This document shows positions 1 through 5,531 of a DNA stretch of 6,345 nt, piece by piece. Position 1 is the first letter of the stretch. The number at the start of each line of letters is the position of its first letter. Where the stretch lies: positions 1 through 6,345 of the forward strand of contig JAEOTI010000682.1 of the NCBI GenBank assembly GCA_016839955.1. Direction: 5' to 3'. This stretch comes from Candidatus Hodarchaeota archaeon (GTDB taxonomy: Archaea > Asgardarchaeota > Heimdallarchaeia > Hodarchaeales > YT1-057). Below the pieces are notes generated by a model. It was not told where the DNA came from. It worked only from the letters and a program-made list of their open reading frames with translations, and did no database searches. Both the position numbers and the translations under genes were made by a program.

Positions 1-54
1 ATAATAAATGTTCAAGAGACAATCCCTGTAAAAATTGATATTAAAAAAGAATAA
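1..54 (+). CDS. C-terminal end of an unseen upstream gene (partial)
   Basis: Frame 1 is open from the window edge and ends at TAA (52-54), giving the last 17 residues, INVQETIPVKIDIKKE preceded by Ile. The alternating hydrophobic and charged pattern looks like a closing beta strand of a real protein, and the stop is followed by an inverted repeat that could end its transcript. Seventeen codons are too few to name a family or to exclude chance. Confidence 0.4.
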   Translation: MINVQETIPVKIDIKKE

Positions 55-63
55 GAGTTAAAA

Positions 64-80
64 TTGCTATATTCTAGCAA
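64..80. promoter_or_regulatory. Perfect inverted repeat overlapping a TATA-like box
   Basis: TTGCTA and TAGCAA form a perfect 6-bp inverted repeat around the spacer TATTC. The repeat includes CTATATT (67-73), a plausible archaeal TATA box that would place a transcription start near 97, ahead of the zinc-ribbon gene at 128. It could be an operator overlapping the promoter or the terminator of the upstream gene; the sequence does not decide. A similar hairpin with different arms lies at 5645-5661. Confidence 0.4.
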
Positions 81-127
81 AAGCAGATTTAAAGAAAGTT
101 TGACTGAAATTTTAAACGGTGAATATA

Positions 128-424
128 ATGAAATGTAAAAAATGTGGTGGTATGCAATTTTTATTTCGATCAAGTGGATCAATCAGCCTTAATGGAGTTG
201 ATAGCATAGATGTAGATGCTAATGTCATTTGTTCAGGTTGTGGCACACCTACCATCCGTGTTGGCTATGAAAGACGAATGTCTTATATCGAAGAGCAATT
301 AGAGCAAGTTGCCATCTTGTTAACATACAAAGAGGGTTTAATTGATGAATTAACAGGGATTCAAGATAAAATCGAAGAGTTAGACGACAGAATAAAAAAT
401 CTTGAACGAAAACAGAACGAATAA
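128..424 (+). CDS. Small zinc-ribbon protein with C-terminal coiled coil
   Basis: This 98-residue protein opens with a two-knuckle zinc ribbon: CKKC at residues 3-6 and CSGC at 35-38, separated by a mostly polar beta-type stretch. Four Cys at this spacing normally hold one zinc ion. Residues about 52-98 are charged and heptad-like (EEQLEQ, DELTGIQDKIEELDDRIKNLE), a predicted coiled coil for oligomerisation. There is no signal peptide or membrane segment, so it is probably cytosolic. I prefer ATG 128 over GTG 119 because GGTGA (118-122), which matches the archaeal anti-Shine-Dalgarno, lies five bases before it; with GTG 119 the protein has 101 residues. I do not recognise a family. The ribbon could bind nucleic acid or only provide structure. 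It heads a same-strand series of small genes. Confidence 0.8.
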   Translation: MKCKKCGGMQFLFRSSGSISLNGVDSIDVDANVICSGCGTPTIRVGYERRMSYIEEQLEQVAILLTYKEGLIDELTGIQDKIEELDDRIKNLERKQNE

Positions 425-448
425 TATTAATCATGAAATAATATAATG

Positions 449-466
449 CTAGATGATTATATCTAG
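449..466. repeat. Perfect inverted repeat before the four-helix membrane gene
   Basis: CTAGAT (449-454) and ATCTAG (461-466) are exact complements around a six-base spacer. The repeat sits five bases ahead of the ribosome-binding site GGAGG (471-475) of the next gene. It could be a dimeric repressor site, or an RNA hairpin placed just upstream of the ribosome-binding site. There is no U-run after it, so a terminator is less likely. Confidence 0.4.
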
Positions 467-484
467 TAGAGGAGGCTTAAATTA

Positions 485-1015
485 GTGGAAGCAGAGATAG
501 TCAATCCTGAAGATCTATATTTAGAAGAATCTGATTTTGATGGAATTAAATATTCGCAACCAATTAGCCTTATTTTTCTATTGACATGCTTTTTAGTTTA
601 TTCGACTATCTTCTGGTTTCTATTGTATTTGAATTTAGATTCAGAAGCAGCGTCAGCATTTACTAGCCTTTATCTTATATTACTTGTTGTTTTTCTTATC
701 TTAATTGGGAACAAGAAGACAAATGGTTTCATTTTGAAGCAAAGATTGAAGAAAACACTAAATTATTATAGTAAAGTGAGAATAACTTTTGATTATGATC
801 TTGGGGAGTTTTCTTATGATCCACATTCCCCTCCAGCTCTTAAGAACAATATTATCTATTTTTATCTCATATTCATTGCTGAGTCAATAGTTTTGAGCAG
901 TTTGACACAACTATTTTCTTATTGGTTCTCGAATCCAACAAATCTCCAAATATTATTCTATTCTATTGGATTTATTATCATTTCATTTGGATTTCTAACA
1001 TTTGTTATTCTTTAA
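485..1015 (+). CDS. Four-helix integral membrane protein, unknown family
   Basis: The product has 176 residues. Hydrophobic segments lie at about 27-49, 57-75, 121-143 and 153-176, grouped as two hairpins around a basic then acidic loop (about 77-120) with LKQRLKKTLNYY and FDYDLGEFSYDP. The N-terminal 25 residues are acidic. Placing the basic loop inside by the positive-inside rule also puts both ends inside. The start is GTG 485, supported by GGAGG (471-475) nine bases upstream; no ATG lies nearby. The protein ends in the membrane with FVIL and no tail. I see no catalytic motif, pore signature or known transporter pattern. The next gene is in the same frame after the TAA stop, with no further stop between them. 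Confidence 0.8.
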   Translation: MEAEIVNPEDLYLEESDFDGIKYSQPISLIFLLTCFLVYSTIFWFLLYLNLDSEAASAFTSLYLILLVVFLILIGNKKTNGFILKQRLKKTLNYYSKVRITFDYDLGEFSYDPHSPPALKNNIIYFYLIFIAESIVLSSLTQLFSYWFSNPTNLQILFYSIGFIIISFGFLTFVIL

Positions 1016-1030
1016 GGTATTTGGAATTGG

Positions 1031-1067
1031 AATAGAAATCCTAATTACTTCGCAGAGAGTTTCTATT
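1031..1067 (+). terminator. Hairpin followed by T-run between two membrane genes
   Basis: AATAGAAA (1031-1038) pairs exactly with TTTCTATT (1060-1067) around a 21-base loop, and G-U pairs could lengthen the stem at both ends. The second arm runs into a T-run ending at the TTG start at 1070. It resembles an intrinsic terminator after the four-helix gene. Because it also covers the initiation region of the next gene, it might instead limit that gene's translation. The stem is AU-rich and its stability is modest. Confidence 0.35.
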
Positions 1068-1069
1068 TT

Positions 1070-1528
1070 TTGAAAGCTTACATTATTGGAGATGAAAAAG
1101 ATCCCGTATTTATATTTACTAGTAAATCATTGAATTCATTCTTTAAATTCCTTTATGAAAATGAAATTCCAATAAACTTCAATGAATCAAAACTTGAGGA
1201 TCTAGGCTGGGTAATCGAATTTTTTTCTCCTGAGAATAAAGCTATAGGTAAGGATCTTGAAGAAAATTTATTGAGGATTTTTCTCCACTTAAAAGAGAAA
1301 AAATGGCTCGAAACACTATTATCCATTGAAAAGATTGAAAAGAATCTAGAAGAAGCAAAAAACAACCTAGATTCGACTTATTTGAAAAAAGAATATGTTG
1401 AAGATGAAAATTTTGTGAAAAAGTGGATTAAACCTGTTCAGAAGGAGTTTATTTCAACCTTAATCAAACTAATAGTCCCTTCTATCATTGCTTTGGCTGT
1501 TCTTTTCTTGCAGGGATTAATAAATTAA
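1070..1528 (+). CDS. Tail-anchored protein with coiled coil, unknown family
   Basis: The product has 152 residues. Residues 1-75 look like a compact alpha/beta domain (AYIIGD, VFIFTSK, LGWVIEFFS). Residues about 78-104 are a charged helix with heptad character, and residues about 129-149 form one hydrophobic helix (FISTLIKLIVPSIIALAVLF) followed by only a few residues. This is the layout of a tail-anchored membrane protein with its body in the cytosol. The start is weak: TTG 1070 has only a GAGAG-like site (1055-1059). The frame is open back to the stop of the preceding gene at 1013-1015, so the true N-terminus is uncertain or stop-codon readthrough is conceivable. No catalytic motif is visible. 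Confidence 0.7.
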   Translation: MKAYIIGDEKDPVFIFTSKSLNSFFKFLYENEIPINFNESKLEDLGWVIEFFSPENKAIGKDLEENLLRIFLHLKEKKWLETLLSIEKIEKNLEEAKNNLDSTYLKKEYVEDENFVKKWIKPVQKEFISTLIKLIVPSIIALAVLFLQGLIN

Positions 1529-1572
1529 GGTTATTCAATGGATCCCTATTTTTGAATTATATTCTGGAGGTA

Positions 1573-1713
1573 TTGAGTATAGGATTTAGTAATTTGAATG
1601 CTTTAGCTGATCAAAGAAATTACCTGAAAAACCTTTTCAATCGACTTTGGGATACAATGTGTGTAGATAAAAAATTTGGAAGGAATTTATTTGTCAGATC
1701 CAACACTTTATGA
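1573..1713 (+). CDS. Possible 46-residue ORF overlapping the next gene
   Basis: TTG 1573 opens a 46-codon frame ending at TGA 1711-1713. A strong GGAGG (1566-1570) precedes it, although the two-base spacing is tighter than usual; TTG 1594 is an alternative start further away. The peptide contains an amphipathic stretch (NALADQRNYLKNLFNRLW) and a single Cys. Its last seven or so codons overlap the next gene in another frame, where the coding pressure is not its own. The frame fills most of the gap between two genes that otherwise lacks explanation. It may be a real small gene or a chance ORF; no family is recognised. Confidence 0.35.
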   Translation: MSIGFSNLNALADQRNYLKNLFNRLWDTMCVDKKFGRNLFVRSNTL

Positions 1714-2182
1714 TTTTCTTCGTGACATTTGCCTCCCATTAGGGATCATAATCTTAACTTATTTTTTAGGAAGGAGGGAAATTAACAAATACCAAGAAAA
1801 GAAAGATAAAATTGCAAAAAGAGAAGTATTAATAAAAGAATCAGCTAAATTAAATTCTCTTCATAATGCTTTTATCCATAATTGTTATGAGCTTAGGTTG
1901 GGGGATATAGACGATGAAGAATTTTTAAAACGTCAATGGTCTTTTATTCATAAATCACTTGACGTCTCAAGTATTCTCTTTGGAACAGCGAAGATTTATT
2001 ATGATTCAAAGAAGTTAGAGGAATTTAAGAAAATATTACAAGAATATGCTTCTCTTATAAGTAGAATCGAGAAAGAAGGTTATAAAATAACCCAGAAAAA
2101 ATTCATCCTGCTAGGTGTTGAAATAGGAGAGATTTATTCTAAAATCATCGAATTTATTAAAAATACTGAAATTTTAATCTAG
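1691..2182 (+). CDS. N-terminally membrane-anchored helical protein, unknown family
   Basis: From TTG 1691 the product has 163 residues. Residues about 12-27 (DICLPLGIIILTYFLG) form one transmembrane helix, followed by GRREINKYQEKKDK, a basic stretch that should stay in the cytosol. The rest is almost entirely helical and charged, with the segment NSLHNAFIHNCYELRLGD around residues 55-72 and FIHKSLD near 85-91. I choose TTG 1691 because GGAAGGA (1678-1684) sits six bases ahead; TTG 1676 would add five residues but itself overlaps that site. The stop TAG lies inside the first copy of a 16-bp direct repeat. One membrane anchor plus a helical bundle is common among sensor or effector proteins, but nothing here shows which. 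Confidence 0.75.
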   Translation: MSDPTLYDFLRDICLPLGIIILTYFLGRREINKYQEKKDKIAKREVLIKESAKLNSLHNAFIHNCYELRLGDIDDEEFLKRQWSFIHKSLDVSSILFGTAKIYYDSKKLEEFKKILQEYASLISRIEKEGYKITQKKFILLGVEIGEIYSKIIEFIKNTEILI

Positions 2183-2229
2183 ATTTTAAATGGTGTAAAT
2201 GGTGTAAATGGTGTAATCTAGATTTTAAA
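2175..2229. repeat. Direct repeats with palindromic cores flanking three 9-bp tandem repeats
   Basis: TAATCTAGATTTTAAA occurs at 2175-2190 and again at 2214-2229. Each copy holds the 10-bp palindrome AATCTAGATT (2176-2185 and 2215-2224). Between them TGGTGTAAA repeats at 2191 and 2200, with a third copy from 2209 running into the second flank and lacking its last base. The first copy contains the stop codon of the preceding gene, and the second lies ten bases before the ribosome-binding site of the next. The palindromes could be two operator sites or could pair with each other as a 10-bp stem. The 9-bp units look like iterons or a slippage-prone spacer. Confidence 0.8.
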
Positions 2230-2254
2230 AAGCAAAAAGGAGAAAAAAAGTAGA

Positions 2255-3013
2255 TTGACCGTAGAAAGACTGATTTGTGAAAATTGTAGGCATCGTGTTG
2301 TTATGCCAGGAATGACCATTGAATGTAATGAGTATGGAAATATTCCAGAGGCAGTAATAGAAAGTAATTTCTGTGAGAAATTTGAAATGCCATCAACTTT
2401 GGCGGATCTACTTATCCACCGTGATATGAGTCCTTTTAATAGTGAAACATGGAAATCTTCCATGAGGTATAGCAGTTTTTTAAATCAGACTGAAGGATTC
2501 ATTAATGTTATAGGGAAACATGTTCAAAACGACCCTGATTTAAAAGAGAGAGTCGAAGAACTAAAAGTTATGGTTGAGAAAGATAAAGAACATTCGTTGA
2601 AATTTGAGGCCGACCTTGAAAATAAAATGATGAATTTAAAAAGAGAGATGGAAGAAAAAGTGGGTGAGAAGAAGGTTAAAGACATCAGTCATTCAGCTGT
2701 TAACGAGAGTTTTCAAGAACTTGTGAAAGATAATCCTTCTCTACTGAAATTGATGAATTATGCTAATGATGTTGAGAATCTTAGAGGGACTCATAGTTCA
2801 ATTATTGATACTATCTCTGAGTTAAAAGCAAATCAGAGTAGTCTTAAGGAGGAAGTAAAGGAGCTTAATGCGGGAGTTAGAGAATTTAAATCAATGAAGA
2901 ATACTTTTTCATTTATAAAATGGGTAATAGGAGTCGGCTTTAGTGGGTCTCTTGTAATTGTATTTACATGGTTTTTCTTTTACATTATTTTACCTTTATT
3001 GCAAGGGCTTTAG
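2255..3013 (+). CDS. Four-cysteine, coiled-coil, C-terminally anchored protein
   Basis: The product has 252 residues in three parts. Residues 8-40 carry four Cys (CENC at 8-11, C24, C40 followed by EKFE), the CxxC...C...CxxF layout of small zinc or iron-sulphur binding knuckles. Residues about 95-215 are highly charged with heptad spacing and are probably a long, broken coiled coil. Residues about 223-250 form one hydrophobic helix with bulky aromatics (TWFFFYIILPLL), a C-terminal membrane anchor. The body should be cytosolic. The start is TTG 2255, with GGAG (2239-2242) 12 bases upstream; no ATG occurs before residue 18. Family unknown. It repeats the Cys-cluster plus coiled-coil theme of the gene at 128, now with an anchor. 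Confidence 0.8.
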   Translation: MTVERLICENCRHRVVMPGMTIECNEYGNIPEAVIESNFCEKFEMPSTLADLLIHRDMSPFNSETWKSSMRYSSFLNQTEGFINVIGKHVQNDPDLKERVEELKVMVEKDKEHSLKFEADLENKMMNLKREMEEKVGEKKVKDISHSAVNESFQELVKDNPSLLKLMNYANDVENLRGTHSSIIDTISELKANQSSLKEEVKELNAGVREFKSMKNTFSFIKWVIGVGFSGSLVIVFTWFFFYIILPLLQGL

Positions 3014-3086
3014 GAGATCATGGAAGGAAAAACTATAATTTTTTAAATACTTACTGTAAAAGCTAATACAAAACCAAAAAGGAGGA

Positions 3087-3134
3087 TTGATAACAAAGAT
3101 ATTAAAATGTCGGGGTATCTGCGAAGCGAATTAA
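3087..3134 (+). CDS. Minute 15-residue ORF with an ideal ribosome-binding site
   Basis: AAAAAGGAGGA (3076-3086) directly precedes TTG 3087, which opens the peptide MITKILKCRGICEAN and stops at TAA 3132. The KCRGIC core resembles the first Cys pair of small archaeal Cys-rich proteins that begin with a KCxGIC motif, but the rest of such a protein is absent. It may therefore be a remnant, a leader peptide, or coincidence. The ribosome-binding site is the best in the window and is otherwise unexplained. Confidence 0.25.
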   Translation: MITKILKCRGICEAN

Positions 3135-3170
3135 GATACATATAGAAAATAACTCTCTTTTAATATTTAT

Positions 3171-3200
3171 CTCATTGACCGCCATTCTGCTTTCAATGAG
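3171..3200 (-). terminator. Eight-bp hairpin over the stop of the small minus-strand gene
   Basis: CTCATTGA (3171-3178) and TCAATGAG (3193-3200) are perfect complements around a 14-base loop. On the minus strand the first arm contains the TGA stop of the 54-codon gene, and an AT-rich stretch follows. The position fits a terminator or a 3'-end processing and stability hairpin for that gene. It could also end transcripts arriving from the left on the plus strand. Confidence 0.45.
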
Positions 3201-3357
3201 TATTGACAATATTCACAGGTTCATCCGTTTCTGAAGAACTGAGATTATTAGCTATCCAGCCTTTGATTACTTTCACCCATTTTTTAGGGGTGGAAATTTT
3301 CTTGTCATCTAAGAGGTTCATGGCTTCAGGATATCGCCATAACATTTTACTAATCAC
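3193..3357 (-). CDS. Small unknown protein, 54 residues, divergent from XPF
   Basis: On the minus strand an open frame runs from GTG 3357-3355 to TGA 3195-3193 (54 residues); an internal ATG at 3345-3343 gives 50 residues. The peptide is basic and helical in the middle (TPKKWVKVIKGWIANNL) with three Trp, and its acidic, Ser-rich tail ends in NIVNTH. A clear TATA box on the same strand (3388-3381) predicts transcription starting about where the GTG lies, so a leaderless GTG start is likely. A perfect 8-bp hairpin overlaps the stop. No ribosome-binding site precedes the ATG. No family is recognised; the Lys/Trp-rich helix could bind nucleic acid or a protein partner. Divergence from XPF suggests, but does not prove, linked regulation. 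Confidence 0.55.
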   Translation of the reverse strand: MISKMLWRYPEAMNLLDDKKISTPKKWVKVIKGWIANNLSSSETDEPVNIVNTH

Positions 3358-3380
3358 TCAATGATGGATTGATTGTATGG

Positions 3381-3388
3381 TTTTTATA
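3381..3388 (-). promoter_or_regulatory. TATA box of the small minus-strand gene
   Basis: Read on the minus strand the site is TATAAAAA within GAGTATAAAAACC, a near-ideal archaeal TATA box. A start about 27 bases downstream falls near 3357, matching the GTG of the small gene. The A-rich DNA upstream might hold a weak TFB recognition element, but I cannot define one. Confidence 0.55.
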
Positions 3389-3414
3389 CTCGAAATCAAA
3401 TCTCCCCTTTTTCT

Positions 3415-3424
3415 AATATAAAAG
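3415..3424 (+). promoter_or_regulatory. TATA-like box of the XPF nuclease gene
   Basis: AATATAAAAG predicts transcription from about 3446, leaving a very short leader before ATG 3455. In that case GAGGTGA (3424-3430) would lie outside the message and translation would be near-leaderless. If transcription instead starts from a box around 3381-3388, the leader would include GAGGTGA, but 24 bases from the ATG. Confidence 0.45.
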
Positions 3425-3454
3425 AGGTGAAAGGAAATCAACCATTGAAATACG

Positions 3455-4105
3455 ATGACGACAACAATTGATTATCCACATGTCCTGCTAGATGATCGAG
3501 AGCCAAGACAGCTAGTTGATGCGCTTGCTGATCTGGGGTATGAAGTGGAGGTTAAGCGCTTAACAACGGGAGATTTTGAAGGAAAAACTACGATAGGCGA
3601 GATTAAACGAGGCGAGGATTTTTTCAGTTCAATTGTGGATCGAAGGTACATTAACCAAGCTAAAAAGATGCGCCAGACAGGGAAAGAACGGTTTTTCATC
3701 ATTACAGGAAATCTCACAGATGAACGCTGGCGATTAAAACCCGTAATCGGTGCGGTATTGAGTCTAGTCTTTGATTTTCAGATTGGAATCATCCCCGTAC
3801 CAAATATGGAAGCAACTATAGGATACGTGATTCACAAAATAATGACTCAAGTAGATGGGAAAAGCAGACGAACTGTATCATATTATCAGAGTCGAAGTGT
3901 GAAGAAGGGACTAAGGGTTAATACTACTTTAGAGATGATTCGTAGTATTCCAGGAGTCGGTATGGGTGTTGGTATTGAACTCATCAAGGTTTTCCCAACC
4001 ATAGTGAAGCTAGCAGGGGCTAGTTTGAACGAGTTGGCTGCTATTCCGAAAGTTGGAAAGGGTCGAGCTGAGATTATCTTTAATGCGATGCGGGGGAAAG
4101 ACTAG
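3455..4105 (+). CDS. xpf: XPF-type structure-specific endonuclease, helicase-free form
   Basis: The 216-residue product has the ERCC4 nuclease fold followed by two helix-hairpin-helix motifs. The nuclease landmarks are DDRE (residues 13-16), TGD (38-40), EIK with D55 (49-55, in place of the usual ERKxxxD), and DRRYINQAKKM (62-72). The hairpins are IPGVGMGVG (165-173) and IPKVGKGRA (197-205). Family members act as dimers that cut branched DNA such as 3' flaps and stalled forks, using a divalent metal. The length matches the short archaeal XPF, which in Crenarchaeota works with PCNA, rather than Hef with its helicase. I see no PCNA-binding motif after the last hairpin. ATG 3455 is the first start after an in-frame TGA at 3446. 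The Ile in place of the motif Arg is unusual. Confidence 0.93.
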   Translation: MTTTIDYPHVLLDDREPRQLVDALADLGYEVEVKRLTTGDFEGKTTIGEIKRGEDFFSSIVDRRYINQAKKMRQTGKERFFIITGNLTDERWRLKPVIGAVLSLVFDFQIGIIPVPNMEATIGYVIHKIMTQVDGKSRRTVSYYQSRSVKKGLRVNTTLEMIRSIPGVGMGVGIELIKVFPTIVKLAGASLNELAAIPKVGKGRAEIIFNAMRGKD

Positions 4106-4165
4106 TTAATTTTTTGACTATTGTAAATGGCATATTTCCCTCAGTTGCCCAATGATCAACCAACT

Positions 4166-4191
4166 CAAGAAAAATTTGTCATTTTTGGCTT
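4166..4191. terminator. Possible bidirectional terminator between convergent genes
   Basis: AAAAAT (4170-4175) pairs with ATTTTT (4181-4186) around TTGTC, and with a two-base bulge the flanks AAG and CTT extend the stem. Either strand shows a T-run at the 3' side. It lies between the XPF stop (4105) and the end of the minus-strand gene at 4263. A further T-run at 4110-4115 just after XPF could end that transcript first. The rest of this 157-base gap has no convincing gene, although a broken minus-strand frame is noted in the findings. Confidence 0.4.
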
Positions 4192-4262
4192 AATGAGACG
4201 AAGTTTGGCTCTCGTAACCATAAATAAATGGGTCTTAAATTCTGAGTTCTATTGATCTTTGA

Positions 4263-5459
4263 TCAAACTAAACTGTTAGAAAGGAAGTAATTAATGAGGG
4301 GACAGACTAACAAAGGAATATTATTATTTATTTCACCATTATGGCCCATTAGTAGCTCGAAATTCACTCGCTTTAGATCATACCCATGGTGAGAATTCCT
4401 GATTGCTCTGAGTAGCTCTGGAGTTACCTCTCCTATTGTCAGCTCTTCAAGGACCAAGTCAATTACTTCGATCATGAATTGACCAATGTTCCCTGGAATT
4501 GTTTTTATTTGACTTCGAAGATTAGAACCAATGAACTGTGGAGAAACTAATAGTTTCCATGCTATTGCTTCATTTTGTGCTTTTCCAAGCAGTTTCATAA
4601 TATTTGCCAATTTTTCTAGGCAGTTAAAAAAGAATATTAAAGAAAAATAGGGAACTTCACTTGTCATAGAACATATAGCATCTACAATTGCTCGATTGAG
4701 TGTGGAACCAATTTTAAATTGTACAAATTCATCTGCTATATTACATAATTCTTCCATTCGATTTTTGATCTGTGTACAAAACCATCGAATGTAATCTAAA
4801 CTCTCTAAGAAATTGTAATTTGTAGGTGGGAATTGTTGTTTGGGGCCACGTGAGCCATCGAATGTCCATTGATCATTAAAATAATCAAAGAGGATTTCCA
4901 ATATATTTCGGTAGGGATAGGTGGAATTAAGTACTTGGGAATGATGAAGGGTCTGATCTGGAATATAAAAGAAACCAAAAAACTGTTCATAAGGAACGGT
5001 AAAGCTTCCTAGAACTAACGGATAGACGCCAAATGATAAAAATCTCATTGCTATCCATGGAAACGATGTAATTGATACTCCAGCCAATTCATGGGGAACC
5101 CCGTCTTTAAAATAAAACCCTTTCAAATCATCTTTTGCAAGTTTTTTCTGGGTCCCCCATGTTTTATACAACCAATCTGCTTGAAAGCTTAAGATGAAGA
5201 TACGTCCCTTTGGATACAATGAAAAAAATTCTGGCCAAACTACATCCTGAAACCATCTTCCTGATAGATTCCCATATGAATAACCCTTATCCATTGTTAG
5301 ATAGAAGAATTTTTCTTCAGGAGATGAATTCAATTTTCCTATGTAATCCTTTCCTCTCTCTTGCAATTCCTTAAGTTCTTTTTGGAAATAATTAGGGACA
5401 ATAACTGTTAAACCCTGACGTGACTCACGAAATATCTCAAGGTTAAATTCTTTATCCAA
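4263..5459 (-). CDS. Large protein of unknown family, probably N-terminally extended
   Basis: From TTG 5459 the product has 398 residues. The first half looks alpha/beta with strands such as GLTVIVPNYF, EKFFYLTMDKGYSYG and GRIFILSFQADWLY, then an aromatic-rich segment. The second half is mainly helical (about 215-350), with RNSHHGYDLKR at about 354-364, loosely like the R-N-x-x-H-G signature of some HEPN-like domains. I do not recognise the family and see no Walker motif or clear membrane helix. The TTG has no ribosome-binding site, and the frame stays open upstream to TAG 5558-5556 with a protein-like sequence (YELTAKNFQSDEIKAW). The real start therefore probably lies near 5506-5522, through a rare codon or a missing base. 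It converges on XPF and lies downstream of the radA end on the same strand. Confidence 0.75.
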   Translation of the reverse strand: MDKEFNLEIFRESRQGLTVIVPNYFQKELKELQERGKDYIGKLNSSPEEKFFYLTMDKGYSYGNLSGRWFQDVVWPEFFSLYPKGRIFILSFQADWLYKTWGTQKKLAKDDLKGFYFKDGVPHELAGVSITSFPWIAMRFLSFGVYPLVLGSFTVPYEQFFGFFYIPDQTLHHSQVLNSTYPYRNILEILFDYFNDQWTFDGSRGPKQQFPPTNYNFLESLDYIRWFCTQIKNRMEELCNIADEFVQFKIGSTLNRAIVDAICSMTSEVPYFSLIFFFNCLEKLANIMKLLGKAQNEAIAWKLLVSPQFIGSNLRSQIKTIPGNIGQFMIEVIDLVLEELTIGEVTPELLRAIRNSHHGYDLKRVNFELLMGHNGEINNNIPLLVCPLINYFLSNSLV

Positions 5460-5526
5460 CCAAGCTTTAATTTCATCGCTCTGGAAGTTTTTTGCTGTCA
5501 GTTCATATTTAATGTTGAATATTGAT

Positions 5527-5531
5527 CTCCC
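5527..5531 (-). promoter_or_regulatory. Shine-Dalgarno-like site upstream of the unknown large gene
   Basis: On the minus strand AAGGGAGATC contains GGGAG. It lies four bases before an in-frame ATA (5522-5520) and 20 bases before an out-of-frame ATG (5506-5504). It lies far upstream of TTG 5459, so it argues that translation begins earlier than that TTG. Confidence 0.35.

Noticed and set aside
2175..2229. CRISPR or transposon end
   Set aside because: The units are too short and few for CRISPR, spacers are absent, and no transposase or integrase is in the window.
3107..3145. 12-codon ORF starting MSGYLRSE
   Set aside because: It has no spaced ribosome-binding site of its own and overlaps the better-supported 15-residue frame.
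3472..3717. 81-codon minus-strand frame opposite XPF
   Set aside because: It is a Ser/Arg-rich shadow of the XPF reading frame with no start signals.
4258..4267. 10-bp palindrome TTTGATCAAA over the stop of the large gene
   Set aside because: AT-rich palindromes of this size are expected by chance, and it has no partner copy in the window.
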